A stretch of 64,000 nt of DNA from assembly GCA_041397305.1 (NCBI GenBank), contig JAWKWX010000003.1, positions 124,001 through 188,000 of the forward strand. Direction: 5' to 3'. Shown here piece after piece: positions 21,105 through 29,642 of the stretch; positions within the stretch are counted from its first letter, which is position 1, and each line of letters starts with the position of its first letter. The DNA is from TMP-24 sp041397305 (lineage in GTDB: Bacteria > Pseudomonadota > Alphaproteobacteria > Rhodobacterales > Rhodobacteraceae). Position numbers and translations under genes: made by a program. The notes below the pieces were generated by a model, which had not been told where the DNA came from, made no database searches, and was given only the letters and a program-made list of their open reading frames with translations.

Positions 21105-22087
21105 GCCCGAAGGATCGTGCCCGCCTGCGGATGGCAGGCGCGGACATGGGTGGCTATGGCGGTATCCTGCACACCAGTTCCGGTCAGGTCGCAGATTGTC
21201 ACGTCTTGCGGGCTTTGGCGGCCGGGTCTTGCGCCGATGATCACCTCGCCCAGTTCCGTCGGGCGGCCCTTGGTCCAGAGGCCAGCGGCCAGGGCGGCCT
21301 CCAACTCGCCCGAGACCTCGGCCTGGGGGGTGCGGTCGCAGACATAGGCGTCGGCAGCGACGAGGGCGTGGGGGTCGATCTCGGTCTTGCCGGATTGGTC
21401 CGATCCCATGGCGGTTATGTGCAGCCCCGGATGCAGCCATTCGGCGCGGATCAGGGGCTGGCGCGACGGCGTCGTGGTGACGACCAGTTGCGCAGCCCGC
21501 ACAAGGGTTGCGGCGCTGTCCACGGCCTGCGCCTCGACGCCCAGAAGGGCTGCAAGATCTGCCGCGCAAGCGCGGGCCTTTGCCGCATCGCGGCCATGGA
21601 CCAGAAGCCGCCGGAAGGGCCGCACCAGATGGGCGGCCCGCATCTGCAACCGTGCCTGCACCCCGGTGCCGATCACGCCCGCGGTCTCAACAGTCTCGGG
21701 TGCCAGATGGCGGGCGGCCACGGCCCCGGCGGCAGCGGTGCGGATATCGGTCAGATAGCCATTGTCGAGAAAGATCGACTGCACGAGGCCGGTGGCGGCC
21801 GAAAACAGGATCATCAGCCCGTTCAGGCTGGGCAGGCCAAGCTGCGGATTGTTGAAAAAGCCGGGGCTGACCTTGATGGCAAATCCGTCAAAGCCGGGGA
21901 TGTAGGCGGTTTTCACATCAACCTCGCCATGCGCGGCGGGCAGGTCCATCGACAGGATCGGCGGCATGACCACACCACCCGAAGCCAGTGCGGCAAAGGC
22001 GGCCTCGATCACGTCGACAGCGGTCAGGTCCAGCGCGACAAGGCGGCGCAGTTCGGCCTCGGTGACGACCTGGATGTCATGCGGCAT
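21101..22087 (-). CDS. eutC: Ectoine utilization protein EutC (ornithine cyclodeaminase family)
   Basis: A 328-residue NAD-binding protein of the ornithine cyclodeaminase/mu-crystallin family: MPPILSMDLP, VKTAYIPGFDGFAIKVSPGF, the dinucleotide motif GVIGTGVQARLQMRA and ITAMGSDQSGKTEID. With EutA and EutB it is proposed to convert 5-hydroxyectoine to ectoine. The start MPHDIQVV is in the family position; the gene overlaps the end of eutB by 11 bases, indicating one transcript ehuBCDA-eutB-eutC. Confidence 0.9.
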   Translation of the reverse strand: MPHDIQVVTEAELRRLVALDLTAVDVIEAAFAALASGGVVMPPILSMDLPAAHGEVDVKTAYIPGFDGFAIKVSPGFFNNPQLGLPSLNGLMILFSAATGLVQSIFLDNGYLTDIRTAAAGAVAARHLAPETVETAGVIGTGVQARLQMRAAHLVRPFRRLLVHGRDAAKARACAADLAALLGVEAQAVDSAATLVRAAQLVVTTTPSRQPLIRAEWLHPGLHITAMGSDQSGKTEIDPHALVAADAYVCDRTPQAEVSGELEAALAAGLWTKGRPTELGEVIIGARPGRQSPQDVTICDLTGTGVQDTAIATHVRACHPQAGTILRA

Positions 22088-23084
22088 GGGATTCACCCTT
22101 GAGGAAGAGATCGCCGATGCGCAGGTCGCGGCCAGCGACCAGATCGGCAAAGGTGGTCATATCGGTGTTGCGCCCGGTGAGGATGGTGGCGGTGGGGCCA
22201 GTCAGGGTCACGGCACCGGTCATCACGGCCGCGAGGCCGACGACGGATGCACCTTCGGCCACCATGCGGTCATGGTGAAAGAGCGCCAGCATGGCATCGC
22301 GGATGGCTGTTTCGCTGACCAGCACCACGTCATCCAGCAAGTCGCGGCACATCGCAAAGGTGAACCGGTTCCGCAGACCGATGCCGCCGCCCAGACTGTC
22401 GGCAAGTGAGGGGTATTCGGTCACCGCCACCGGGTGCCCGGCAGCTAGCGAGGCCTGCATGGCCGCGCCGCGCTCCATCGAGACGCCGATGACGCGGAGG
22501 CGGGGCGCTATGGACTTGGCGGCCAGAGCCACGCCGGCGGCAAGCCCTCCTCCCGACAGGGGCACGAGAAGGGTCTCGAGATCGGGCCGCGCGAGGACCA
22601 GCTCGAGCCCAATGGTGCCCTGCCCCGCGATGACGCGGGCATCGTCAAAGGGCGGGATTTCCACCAGCCCCTCGGTAGCGACAAGGCGAAGGCTTTCGGC
22701 GGCGGCATCGTCCTGCGAGTGGCCGACGATCCGCACTTCGGCACCCAGCCCGCGGATTCCCGCGACCTTGGCGTCGGGTACAAGGGACGACATGCAGACC
22801 ACCGCGCGCATCCCTTGCTGGCGCGCGGCATAGGCGATGGCGCGGCCATGATTGCCAGTGGAGCAGCAGACCACCCCCGGGGCGGCGGGCGGCAAGGCGG
22901 CCAGAGCATTGAGCGCGCCGCGCAGCTTGAAGGCGCCCATGGGCTGGGTGCATTCCAGCTTGAGGAGCAACTCCTGCCCAAGGCCGGGGATCTGCGAAGG
23001 CACCAGAGGCGTGCCGTCGGCCTTGCCGCGGATCACCGCCGCGGCGGCCAGGACATCGGCCAGCAACGGGCGATCAGTCGGCAT
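22077..23084 (-). CDS. eutB: Hydroxyectoine utilization dehydratase EutB
   Basis: A 335-residue PLP enzyme of the threonine dehydratase fold. It has LKLECTQPMGAFKLRGALNAL (PLP lysine in AFKLRG near residue 53), CCSTGNHGRAIAYAA (phosphate and substrate loop) and the glycine-rich VPLSGGGLAAGVA. In established ectoine pathways EutB takes part in removal of the hydroxyl group of 5-hydroxyectoine. It overlaps ehuA by 11 bases and eutC by 11 bases. No eutA (Asp/Glu-racemase-like) is found between ehuA and eutB. Confidence 0.92.
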   Translation of the reverse strand: MPTDRPLLADVLAAAAVIRGKADGTPLVPSQIPGLGQELLLKLECTQPMGAFKLRGALNALAALPPAAPGVVCCSTGNHGRAIAYAARQQGMRAVVCMSSLVPDAKVAGIRGLGAEVRIVGHSQDDAAAESLRLVATEGLVEIPPFDDARVIAGQGTIGLELVLARPDLETLLVPLSGGGLAAGVALAAKSIAPRLRVIGVSMERGAAMQASLAAGHPVAVTEYPSLADSLGGGIGLRNRFTFAMCRDLLDDVVLVSETAIRDAMLALFHHDRMVAEGASVVGLAAVMTGAVTLTGPTATILTGRNTDMTTFADLVAGRDLRIGDLFLKGESHAA

Positions 23085-23841
23085 CCTTCACCGCCCGCAG
23101 GAACTGCTGCGTCCGTTCCTTCTGCGGGTTGGTGAAGAACTGATCGGGCGGGGCCTGTTCCTCGATCTTTCCCCTGTAGAAAAAGCAGATGCGGTCCGAG
23201 ATGTCGCGGGCAAAACCCATCTGGTGGGTGACCATCAGCATGGTCAGGTCATGTTCGGCCACAAGCTTGCGGATGACCTCTGTCACCTCGCCGATCACCT
23301 CGGGGTCAAGCGCCGAGGTTACCTCGTCGAACAGCATGATGCGGGGCCGCATGGCCAGCGCACGGGCGATCGCGACGCGCTGCTGCTGGCCGCCCGACAG
23401 ACGCGAGGGGTGCTGGTCCTTCTTGTCGATCATGCCGACCATCGCCAGCAGTTCCTCGGCCCGCGCCCGCGCCTCGGCCTTGGGCAGGCCCAGCACCTGC
23501 ACCGGACCTTCCATGCAGTTCTGCAGCGCGGTCATATGCGGGAACAGGTTGAAATGCTGGAAACACATGCCGATCGAGGTGCGCATCCGCCGAAGATGCG
23601 CCTCGTCCGCGGGCACCAGTCTGCCACCCCGCTCCATATGGGTCAGCGGCTTGCCATCGACATAGATGACGCCACCGTTGATGGTTTCCAACGTCATCAG
23701 CATGCGCAGGACCGTGGTCTTGCCCGACCCGGAGGGACCGATCACCGACACCATCTCGCCGCGCTGGATGTCGAAATTGAGATCGTCGAAGAGCACGACC
23801 AGAGAGCCGCCAGCTCTTGGTGACGTTCGCAAGCGCACCAT
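23074..23841 (-). CDS. ehuA: Ectoine/hydroxyectoine ABC transporter ATP-binding protein EhuA
   Basis: A polar amino acid-type ABC ATPase: Walker A GPSGSGKTT, Q-loop CFQHFNLFPHMTALQN, signature LSGGQQQRVAIARAL, Walker B IMLFDEVTSALDPE and the switch His in MVTHQMGFA. The frame is open but the first 20 residues (MVRLRTSPRAGGSLVVLFDD) do not match the usual MVRFxxVTKxxGxLVVLDDL; the same bases in shifted frames do, so two compensating indels near 23790-23835 have altered the N-terminus. The true start may be about 30 bases further upstream. Confidence 0.88.
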   Translation of the reverse strand: MVRLRTSPRAGGSLVVLFDDLNFDIQRGEMVSVIGPSGSGKTTVLRMLMTLETINGGVIYVDGKPLTHMERGGRLVPADEAHLRRMRTSIGMCFQHFNLFPHMTALQNCMEGPVQVLGLPKAEARARAEELLAMVGMIDKKDQHPSRLSGGQQQRVAIARALAMRPRIMLFDEVTSALDPEVIGEVTEVIRKLVAEHDLTMLMVTHQMGFARDISDRICFFYRGKIEEQAPPDQFFTNPQKERTQQFLRAVKDAD

Positions 23842-23861
23842 CGGGCGGTCGTTCTCAGGCA

Positions 23862-24297
23862 GCTCCAGCGGGCGGTGGAAGAAGGTCCATGGTTCTCCAG
23901 TTGCGGCGCATGGCCTGGTTCCCTTGAACGGACAAGGCCCGCCGTGGGCAGCGACAGGGCAGGAAATATCCCGCCCACCAGCGTGTAGGGTTCCAGAAAG
24001 CGATAGGTTTCAGAGCCGATGGCATTGGCGGCCTGCATCAGCTCGGTCACCCCGATGACCGAGAGCATCGGCGTGTCCTTGAAGATGCCGACGAGGTAAT
24101 TGCCGGGTGGCATGCGGCAGGGCCACAGGGCAAGGATGATGCGGCGATAGCTGTCGCCTGTGGTCTGTTCAGGGCGCGGCAGGCCTCCCACTGGCCGCGC
24201 GGCAGCCTCGATCCCGGCGCGGTAGACCTCGGCGTTAGCGTTGCCCGCAGGAGGCGGCAGGATTTCTAGGGAACTGCCAGTTCCAGTCGAAGGTCAT
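23862..24297 (-). CDS. ehuD: Ectoine ABC transporter permease EhuD, frameshifted and internally deleted
   Basis: The start MTFDWNWQF at 24297 and the C-terminal half (AEVYRAGIEA, TTGDSYRRIIL, NYLVGIFKDTPMLSVIGVTELMQAA, YRFLEPYTLVG) are those of an EhuD-type permease. The gene is only about 435 bases long, whereas the family needs about 650. The first 15 residues run straight into the middle of the protein near 24245, so about 70-90 codons, including the first membrane helices, are missing. Several single-base frameshifts add to this. The start overlaps the end of ehuC. Confidence 0.75.
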
Positions 24298-24925
24298 GCC
24301 CGTCGAATACGCCATGGCCAATTCCGGCCCGCGCATGGCGGGCGTGATGAAAGCCGAGCGAGCAGGTAGTAGATCAGGAGGGCCGCCCCGAAGGCCTCGG
24401 CCGAACGGAAGGTCGCGCCATTGATCTGTTTGGCCACGAACATCGGTCAGGCACGGCGATCAGCGCAACAAGCGCGGTGCCCACTGAAGCTCGACAGGTT
24501 GCCCCAGGGCGGCAGCATCAGCGCCAGCGCCTGCGGCAGAATGATCCGCCGCATCCGCTTGGCGGGCGACATCGACAGGGCATAGGCCTCCCATTGGCCG
24601 CGCGGCACGGACGAAATCGCACCGCGCACGATTTCGGCCCCATGACCCCGACGTTCAGGCCGACCGAGGAACCGGCTCGAACTTGGGCAGGCTGAGGCCG
24701 AAGAGGGGCAGGACGAAGAATATCAGTAGAGCTGCAGAAGCGAGGTGCCCCGGAAGATCTCGATGTAGGCGTCGCAGGGCGCGCGGCGGCCGCAGGGCGA
24801 CAGGCGGCAAGGCCCGCTGCAGAGGCCTGTCTGAGCGACAAGGGCGGCAAGGGCGAACTAGGCACAGGCGACCAACGCACCGTCAACGAGCCTCAGGCCG
24901 TAGGTTTGCAGGAACTTTTTCCACA
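24297..24925 (-). CDS. ehuC: Ectoine ABC transporter permease EhuC, frameshifted
   Basis: Reading across frames gives an inner membrane permease of about 210 residues. It has an N-terminus MWKKFLQTYGLRLVDGAL, an IEIFRGTSLLQLY segment, the EAA-type loop RGAISSVPRGQWEAYALSMSPAKRMRRIILPQALALMLPPWGN and an end like FITPAMRGPELAMA. Full length is normal for EhuC, so here only small indels break the gene. It follows ehuB by about 65 bases. Confidence 0.78.
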
Positions 24926-24990
24926 TCGCCGGTCCCCTTTGGTTTGCGGAAAGGAAGGGGCCGAGACAGACCGGCCCCGATGGCGCGCCT

Positions 24991-25836
24991 TCAGCGGTTG
25001 GCACAGACCCATTCAGTGGTCACTTTGTCGCCCGCGGGCAGCATGGCCTCGGGAATAGCCATATTCGGCGACGGCAGCCATCATCTCGGGCGAGCCGAGA
25101 TGGTCGCTCTGTGCGGCGTTGAACTTGTAAGGGAAGTCCTGATCTTCCGCGCGGGAAGCCCGACCCAGTTGAAGGAATCTTCCGGCATGGCCGAGGATCA
25201 ACGACCTCCACCGCGCCGCGAGGCATCGGCCAGCTGCTTCATCGTCGGATAGGTGCCGGTTTCGGCATCGGCCGGCAAGCAGTGACGGCGGCCAGAATCT
25301 CGGTCAGGCCGGGGACGATCATGATGTGATCTTCGGCCACCCCAGCGGTCTTGGCGGCGTCGATGTTGGGTAGCCGCCCCGGTCACCGGCGTGACGCCCT
25401 TGTCCTTGATGTCCGGCATAGGTGTTCAGGCCCTTGGGGTTGCCCGGCGCCACGATGAATCCGTCGCCGATCTTGGCCATCGGTTCGGAGAAGGCGATGT
25501 TGTCGCAGCAGGCGCTGAGAATGTTCATCCCGCCGGTGATGATGTCGAACTGGCCTGCATTCAGGCCGGGGATCAGCCCGCCCCATTCGGTTTCGACCGT
25601 CTCTATGTTGGTATGGCCCATCTTGGCCAGAACGCCGATGACCTCTGCATTCACAAAGCCCTTGGGGCTGCCGTCCTCGCCCGGATAGGCAAAGGGGATT
25701 TCATTGGCGAAACCGATCCGGATCGTCTGGCCCGCCGCAGGTCCGGTCTTCCAGCGGCCCTGTACCAGAGCGGCAAAAGCCGAAACGCCAGCCAAAGGTA
25801 GGCAAGTGCCGTCGTCATCAGGGTGGACGTCTTCAT
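24991..25836 (-). CDS. ehuB: Ectoine-binding periplasmic protein EhuB, frameshifted
   Basis: Solute-binding protein of the polar amino acid family that delivers ectoine/hydroxyectoine to EhuCD. The start MKTSTLMTTAL begins a signal peptide. In shifted frames follow TIRIGFANEIPFAYPGEDGSPKGFVNAEVIGVLAKMG, ETEWGGLIPGLNAGQFDIITGGMNI and CCDNIAFSEPMAKIGDGFIV, and the end is TTEWVCANR. The 846-base span fits the family's usual length of about 280 residues. It is the first gene of the minus-strand operon and diverges from eutD. Confidence 0.85.
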
Positions 25837-25885
25837 GTCTGAACCTCTCCTGTTGTGGCGGTGGGTTGTAGAGGGATTTTCCGCC

Positions 25886-25899
25886 TGTTGTACACAACA
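25886..25899. promoter_or_regulatory. GntR/FadR-type operator candidate upstream of ehuB
   Basis: TGTTGT and ACAACA flank AC, a 14-bp dyad of the TTGTnnACAA type bound by FadR-subfamily GntR proteins. It lies 50 bases before the ehuB start. The cluster's own GntR gene at 28599 is the natural candidate to bind it. Confidence 0.45.
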
Positions 25900-25938
25900 C
25901 AGGAAAGAAGGCGGCCGTGTCAAACCGCTTTGGCGGCG

Positions 25939-25953
25939 ATTATCCTAGATAAT
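25939..25953. promoter_or_regulatory. 15-bp palindrome in the ehuB/eutD divergent region
   Basis: ATTATC and GATAAT flank CTA. It lies midway between the divergent ehuB and eutD genes and its sequence differs from the flanking TTGT/ACAA-type sites, so a second regulator or a promoter element (TAGATAAT resembles a -10 box) is possible. Confidence 0.35.
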
Positions 25954-25994
25954 GCAGATCCATCTTGCTGCCAAACTCCCTGACCAGAACCTCA

Positions 25995-26002
25995 TGTATA
26001 CA
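25995..26002. promoter_or_regulatory. Second GntR-type half of operator, before eutD
   Basis: TGTATACA is a perfect 8-bp palindrome inside ATGTATACAA, one base from the frequent GntR operator core TTGTATACAA. It lies 23 bases before the eutD ATG, where a bound repressor would block RNA polymerase. Confidence 0.35.
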
Positions 26003-26024
26003 ACGATCCGCTCAAGGAGATGTC

Positions 26025-27182
26025 ATGGCCCAGCAGAACGCCCCTTTCAGCCAGAGCTGGAATATGACCGACGAATCGCCCGGACCCGCGCCGCCACAGG
26101 CCGGTCTGGATGCGATTTTTGTCACCGACCCGTCGAACCAGGCCTGGCTGACCGGCTATGACGGCTGGTCGCTTGCGTCCATCGGGGCTGATCCTGACGA
26201 TGGAGGGCGAGCCGCACTGGTGGGGCCGCCATATGGACAGCGCGCAGCCTTGCGTACCTGCTGGATCGCGCCGGGGTCGATCCACGGCTATGCCGACAGC
26301 TATGTGCAGTCGACGGTGCGTCATCAATGGGATCTGGCGCGCATCCTGCGCGAGATGGGGCTGGAAGGGCACGCATCGGGGTGGAGATGGAGAACTACTA
26401 CTATTCGGCCAAGGCCCATGCGGTTCTGGGCGAAGAACTGTAAAGGCCCGGCTGACCGATGCCACTGCGCTGGTGAACTGGCAGCGGCTGGTGAAGAGTC
26501 GGCTGAGGATCCGTGTTCATCCGCAAGGCTGCCGCGATTTCCGAAAAGATCGTACGGACGGCGATCGAGGCAATCTCGCCCTGGCCTGCGCAAGAACGAG
26601 TTGGTCGCCGAGATCACCCGCGCCGAGGCAGTCGGGGTGAGGGTTGGGGCGACTACCCCGCCATCGTGCCGCTGTGACGCCCTCGGGCATGGATGCGACC
26701 GCCGCGCATCTGACCTGGAACGGCGCGCCGATGAAGGCAGGAGGGAGGCGACGTGCTGAACTCTCGGGCTGCTATCGCAGGTATCACGCGCCGCTGTGCC
26801 GGACGGTATAGCCCCGGCCGAGATGCGCCGGGCCGAAGCGGCGCAGATCGAGGGCATCGAGCTGGTCTGGCGGCGGCCCGCGCTGAAGCAGCCAGACGCG
26901 ATGTGCCAATGCCTTCATGGCGGTGCTGAAGAAGCATGGCATCCGCGAAGGCCGGATGGGCTATCGGTGGGCCTTTCTATCCTCCCGACTGGGGCGAGCG
27001 CACACCGCTGCGATCCGGACGAGGACGAGACAGTCCTTGAGCCCGGCATGGTGTTCCACTTCATGCCCGCCTCTGGATGGACAGCTGGGGTCTGGAAACC
27101 ACCGAGACCATCCTGATCGGCGGAAACCGGCCCGGCCGAAGCACTGTGCCAGGTGGAACGCAAGCTGTTCGTCAAGGAGTGA
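26025..27182 (+). CDS. eutD: Ectoine hydrolase EutD/DoeA, frameshifted
   Basis: This enzyme opens the ectoine ring to N-acetyl-diaminobutyrate. It is a member of the creatinase/M24 fold. Segments in successive frames match it: EYDRRIARTRAA, LDAIFVTDPSNQAWLTGYDGWS, LTMEGEPHWWGRHMDS, SIHGYADSYVQSTVRH, VNWQRLVKS, RKAAAISEKIVRTAIEAI, HLTWNGAPMKAG, MAVLKKHGI, PDWGER, LEPGMVFHFMPA and the end ERKLFVKE. The span of 1,158 bases is about normal. AAGGAGATGTC precedes the ATG. Ten or more small indels break the frame. Confidence 0.87.
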
Positions 27183-27188
27183 CCCCCC

Positions 27189-28345
27189 GTGGACCATCTG
27201 ACCCGCACCCGCGAGATTCTGGGGCAGTTGATTGCCTTTGCCACGATCTCTGCCGACAGCAACCTGGCGCTGATTGAGCATCTGGTAAACCTCTTGCCGA
27301 GGCCGGGGCGCGGGTCGAGGTGTTTCACGATGCCAGTGGTGGCAAGGCAAATCTCTTTGCCACCATCGGGCCGGAGATTGACGGAGGTATCCTGCTTTCG
27401 GGCCATTCCGACGTGGTGCCGGTGGCCGATCAGGACTGGACGACCGACCGCTTGGGCGATGACCGAACGGAACGGGCGCCTTTATGGGCGCGGCACCTGT
27501 TTTCATGAGGGTTCATCGCCGCCGCCGTGGCGCTTGCACCGCTATATGCGCGAAGGCCACGGCGCGGCCGATCCATTTCGCCTTCACCCATGACGAGGAG
27601 ATCGGTTGTCTGGGTGCGCGGGCGCTGGCGCCGATATTGCAGGCGCGCGGGGGTGAAACCGCGTGTCGCCATCATCGGAGAGCCGACGCTGATGCGGGTG
27701 ATCGAGGAGCACAAGGGCTGTTACGAGTATTCGGTGCATTTCACCGGCTGGAGGGCATGTCGGCGCCCGAGCGTGGGGTGAATGCGGTGGAATTCGCGGT
27801 GCGCTATGTCGCGCGGCTGCTTGAACTGCGCGGGTGGCGCGCCCGCGCCCGGCGGAAAGCCGGTTCGAGCCTCCCTGGACGACGATCAACACCGGCGCGC
27901 TGGTGGGGGGCGTGGCCCATAACGTCATCGCGGGAAGGCACGGGTGGACTGGGAGATGCGCCCGGTCCAGCCCGGCGACCTCGATCTGGTGAAGGCCGAG
28001 TTGCACGCGTTTTGCACCCATCGCCTATTGCCGGACATGCGCGCGGTCGCGCCCGCTGGCCCGACATCGTGACCGAGGTGATTGGCGAGGTGGATGGCCT
28101 TGTCCCCATGAACGAGAACGAGGCGCGCGGATCGCGCTGGCGCTGACCGGGGCGAACAGGGGTGGCGTCGTGCCGCTGGCACCGAAGCTGGGATCTTTCA
28201 GGCCTTGGGCATGCAGGCAGTTATCTGCGGCCCCGGCTCGATCGAACGGGCGCTGAAGCCCGATGAGTTCATTGCGCTGGAGCAGCTCGCCAGAGGCGTG
28301 CGCTTTCTGGAGCGGCTGGGAGACCGGCTGGCGGTTGCGTCATGA
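27189..28345 (+). CDS. eutE: N-acetyl-diaminobutyrate deacetylase EutE/DoeB, frameshifted
   Basis: A zinc M20-type deacetylase that makes diaminobutyrate and acetate in ectoine breakdown. It starts at a GTG (MDHLTRTREILGQLIAFATISADSN). Later frames show NLFATIGPEIDGGILLSGHSDVVPVADQDW, RLYGRGTC, FTHDEEIGCLGARALAPIL, VAIIGEPTLMRVIEEHKGCYEYSVHFTG, SAPERGVNAVEFAVRYVARLLELR and RFLERLGDRLAVAS at the end. The GEPT motif and metal-binding HSD and DEE are present. Its stop overlaps the ATG of the next ORF. Confidence 0.87.
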
Positions 28346-28602
28346 CAGGTTTCCGGCGGGCCGCGCCTCGCCTTTCTGATCCTGTGGCCGGGGTCCGGTG
28401 CAACATGCGGTGGGCTTTGCGCCGGGGGCGCCGATGGCGCGGCAACGGAAAGCCCCGGGGTCGACTGGCAGCCCTGGGGCCGATCGCGGCGCTGGCCTGG
28501 ATGGTGCTGGACAAGCCCCGGCGCGCACGGGCGCTTGCCAGACTGGCCTTGTCGGCGCCGGGTGTCTATGTCGTGACGTCGGACCGGATGAGGCAGTCAT
28601 GA
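28342..28602 (+). CDS. Small unknown ORF between eutE and gntR
   Basis: An 86-codon frame begins with an ATG that overlaps the eutE stop (ATGA) and ends in a TGA that overlaps the gntR ATG, so all three would be translationally coupled. The second half (AALGPIAALAWMVLDKPRRARALARLALSAPGVYVV) looks like coding sequence with one amphipathic or membrane-associated helix. The arginine-rich first half is suspicious and may be out of frame because of indels. I do not recognise the protein. Confidence 0.4.
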   Translation: MTGFRRAAPRLSDPVAGVRCNMRWALRRGRRWRGNGKPRGRLAALGPIAALAWMVLDKPRRARALARLALSAPGVYVVTSDRMRQS

Positions 28603-29282
28603 TCTTTCCACCGCTGCCTTGCCCACGGCACGCGACCGCTTCGCCAGGATGCACGCAGTCTTGCGCAATCGCATCTGCCTTCTGGATTATCCCCCCGGCA
28701 CACGGCTGTCGGAGAGGATCTCGCCTCGGAATTCGGCATCCAGCCCGCACCCCCTGCGGCAGGTTCTGGTCCGGCTGGAAAGCGAGGGGCTGGTGCAGTC
28801 GGTACGCGGGTTACCGGCGCTTTCGTGACCGATGTCCACATCGAGGCACTGGAGCAGACCTATCAGCTGCGGATGGAGCTGGCCGAGCTCTTGGGCATAC
28901 TTGGCCCGAACCCGCCCGACCCGGAACTTTGGGATCGGTTGCAGCGGCTGTCGGCCGAGGTGCGGGCCTTGGCCAAGGCGCCGGACGCGCGACGTTTTGG
29001 CGAACTGAACATGGAGTTTTCCACGAGTTCCACGCCATCACCTCGAACGCGCCGCTGCGCGGATCTGCGAGCGGCTGTTCTGCAGACAGCGCGGATCTGG
29101 CTGAAATCCATGGCGGCAGCGCGGATTGACGTTGGGGCCGAGGTGGGATCTTTGCCGACGAGATCGACGAGGGTGTTGCGCGCGCTGGCAATTGGTGACG
29201 TGCGGTCAGCTGCTCTGATCCACCGCACACATATTTCCATGAGCTATACGCGAATGCGTTTTTGGCCTCCCGGGAAGCATAG
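28599..29282 (+). CDS. FadR-subfamily GntR transcriptional regulator, frameshifted
   Basis: The N-terminal winged helix-turn-helix (RFARMHAVLRNRICLLDYPPGTRLSE, LRQVLVRLESEGLVQSVRG) is followed by an all-helical FCD-type ligand domain (TDVHIEALEQTYQLRMELAELLGILGP, ALAIGDVRSAALIHRTH). There is no aminotransferase domain, so it is not the MocR-type EnuR usual for such clusters. The end is restored to MRFLASREA-stop if the TTTTT run at 29259-29263 is given one more T. It probably controls the ectoine genes through TTGT/ACAA-type operators between ehuB and eutD. Confidence 0.82.
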
Positions 29283-29642
29283 AGGTCAGCTTTCCGTCAT
29301 CTCCGGGCCTGATCTGCAATTCGCCGATCTGATCTGCCCCGGAGACCGGACCATGAAGCAGGCGTCTTCCGCTACGCTCTCCTGGTAGGGAGGAGCGGGA
29401 TCGCCTGAAGGCCGAACAAATTTTCGGACGCACGGAAGGCGCTGAGCCTGAAGCAAGGCGAGGAAGGCTGCGCGCCCACAGGCCTTCGTCGCAACTGCGA
29501 CGGTTGTCGGGATGACAACTTCGGCAGGAGCGAGCCAAGCGGCATCACATTCACAGCGACAAGGCAGATTTTGCGAAATTGTCGCCGGAACGGTCATGGC
29601 CGTTCGGCGGTTACCGTCGCGACCGGCCACGAGCTTCAGCCG
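29283..29642. other. Spacer between ectoine cluster and DUF1674
   Basis: About 360 bases with no gene I can support on either strand, probably the right junction of the ectoine region with the conserved chromosome. Indels in this zone could hide a short gene. Confidence 0.4.

Noticed and set aside
17248..29642. Direct repeat of the tRNA-Ala 3' end marking the right side of an island
   Set aside because: I looked for GGTTCGATCCCCC- and CTGCTCCACCA-like text near 29.3-29.6 kb and found no copy, so attachment sites are not claimed.
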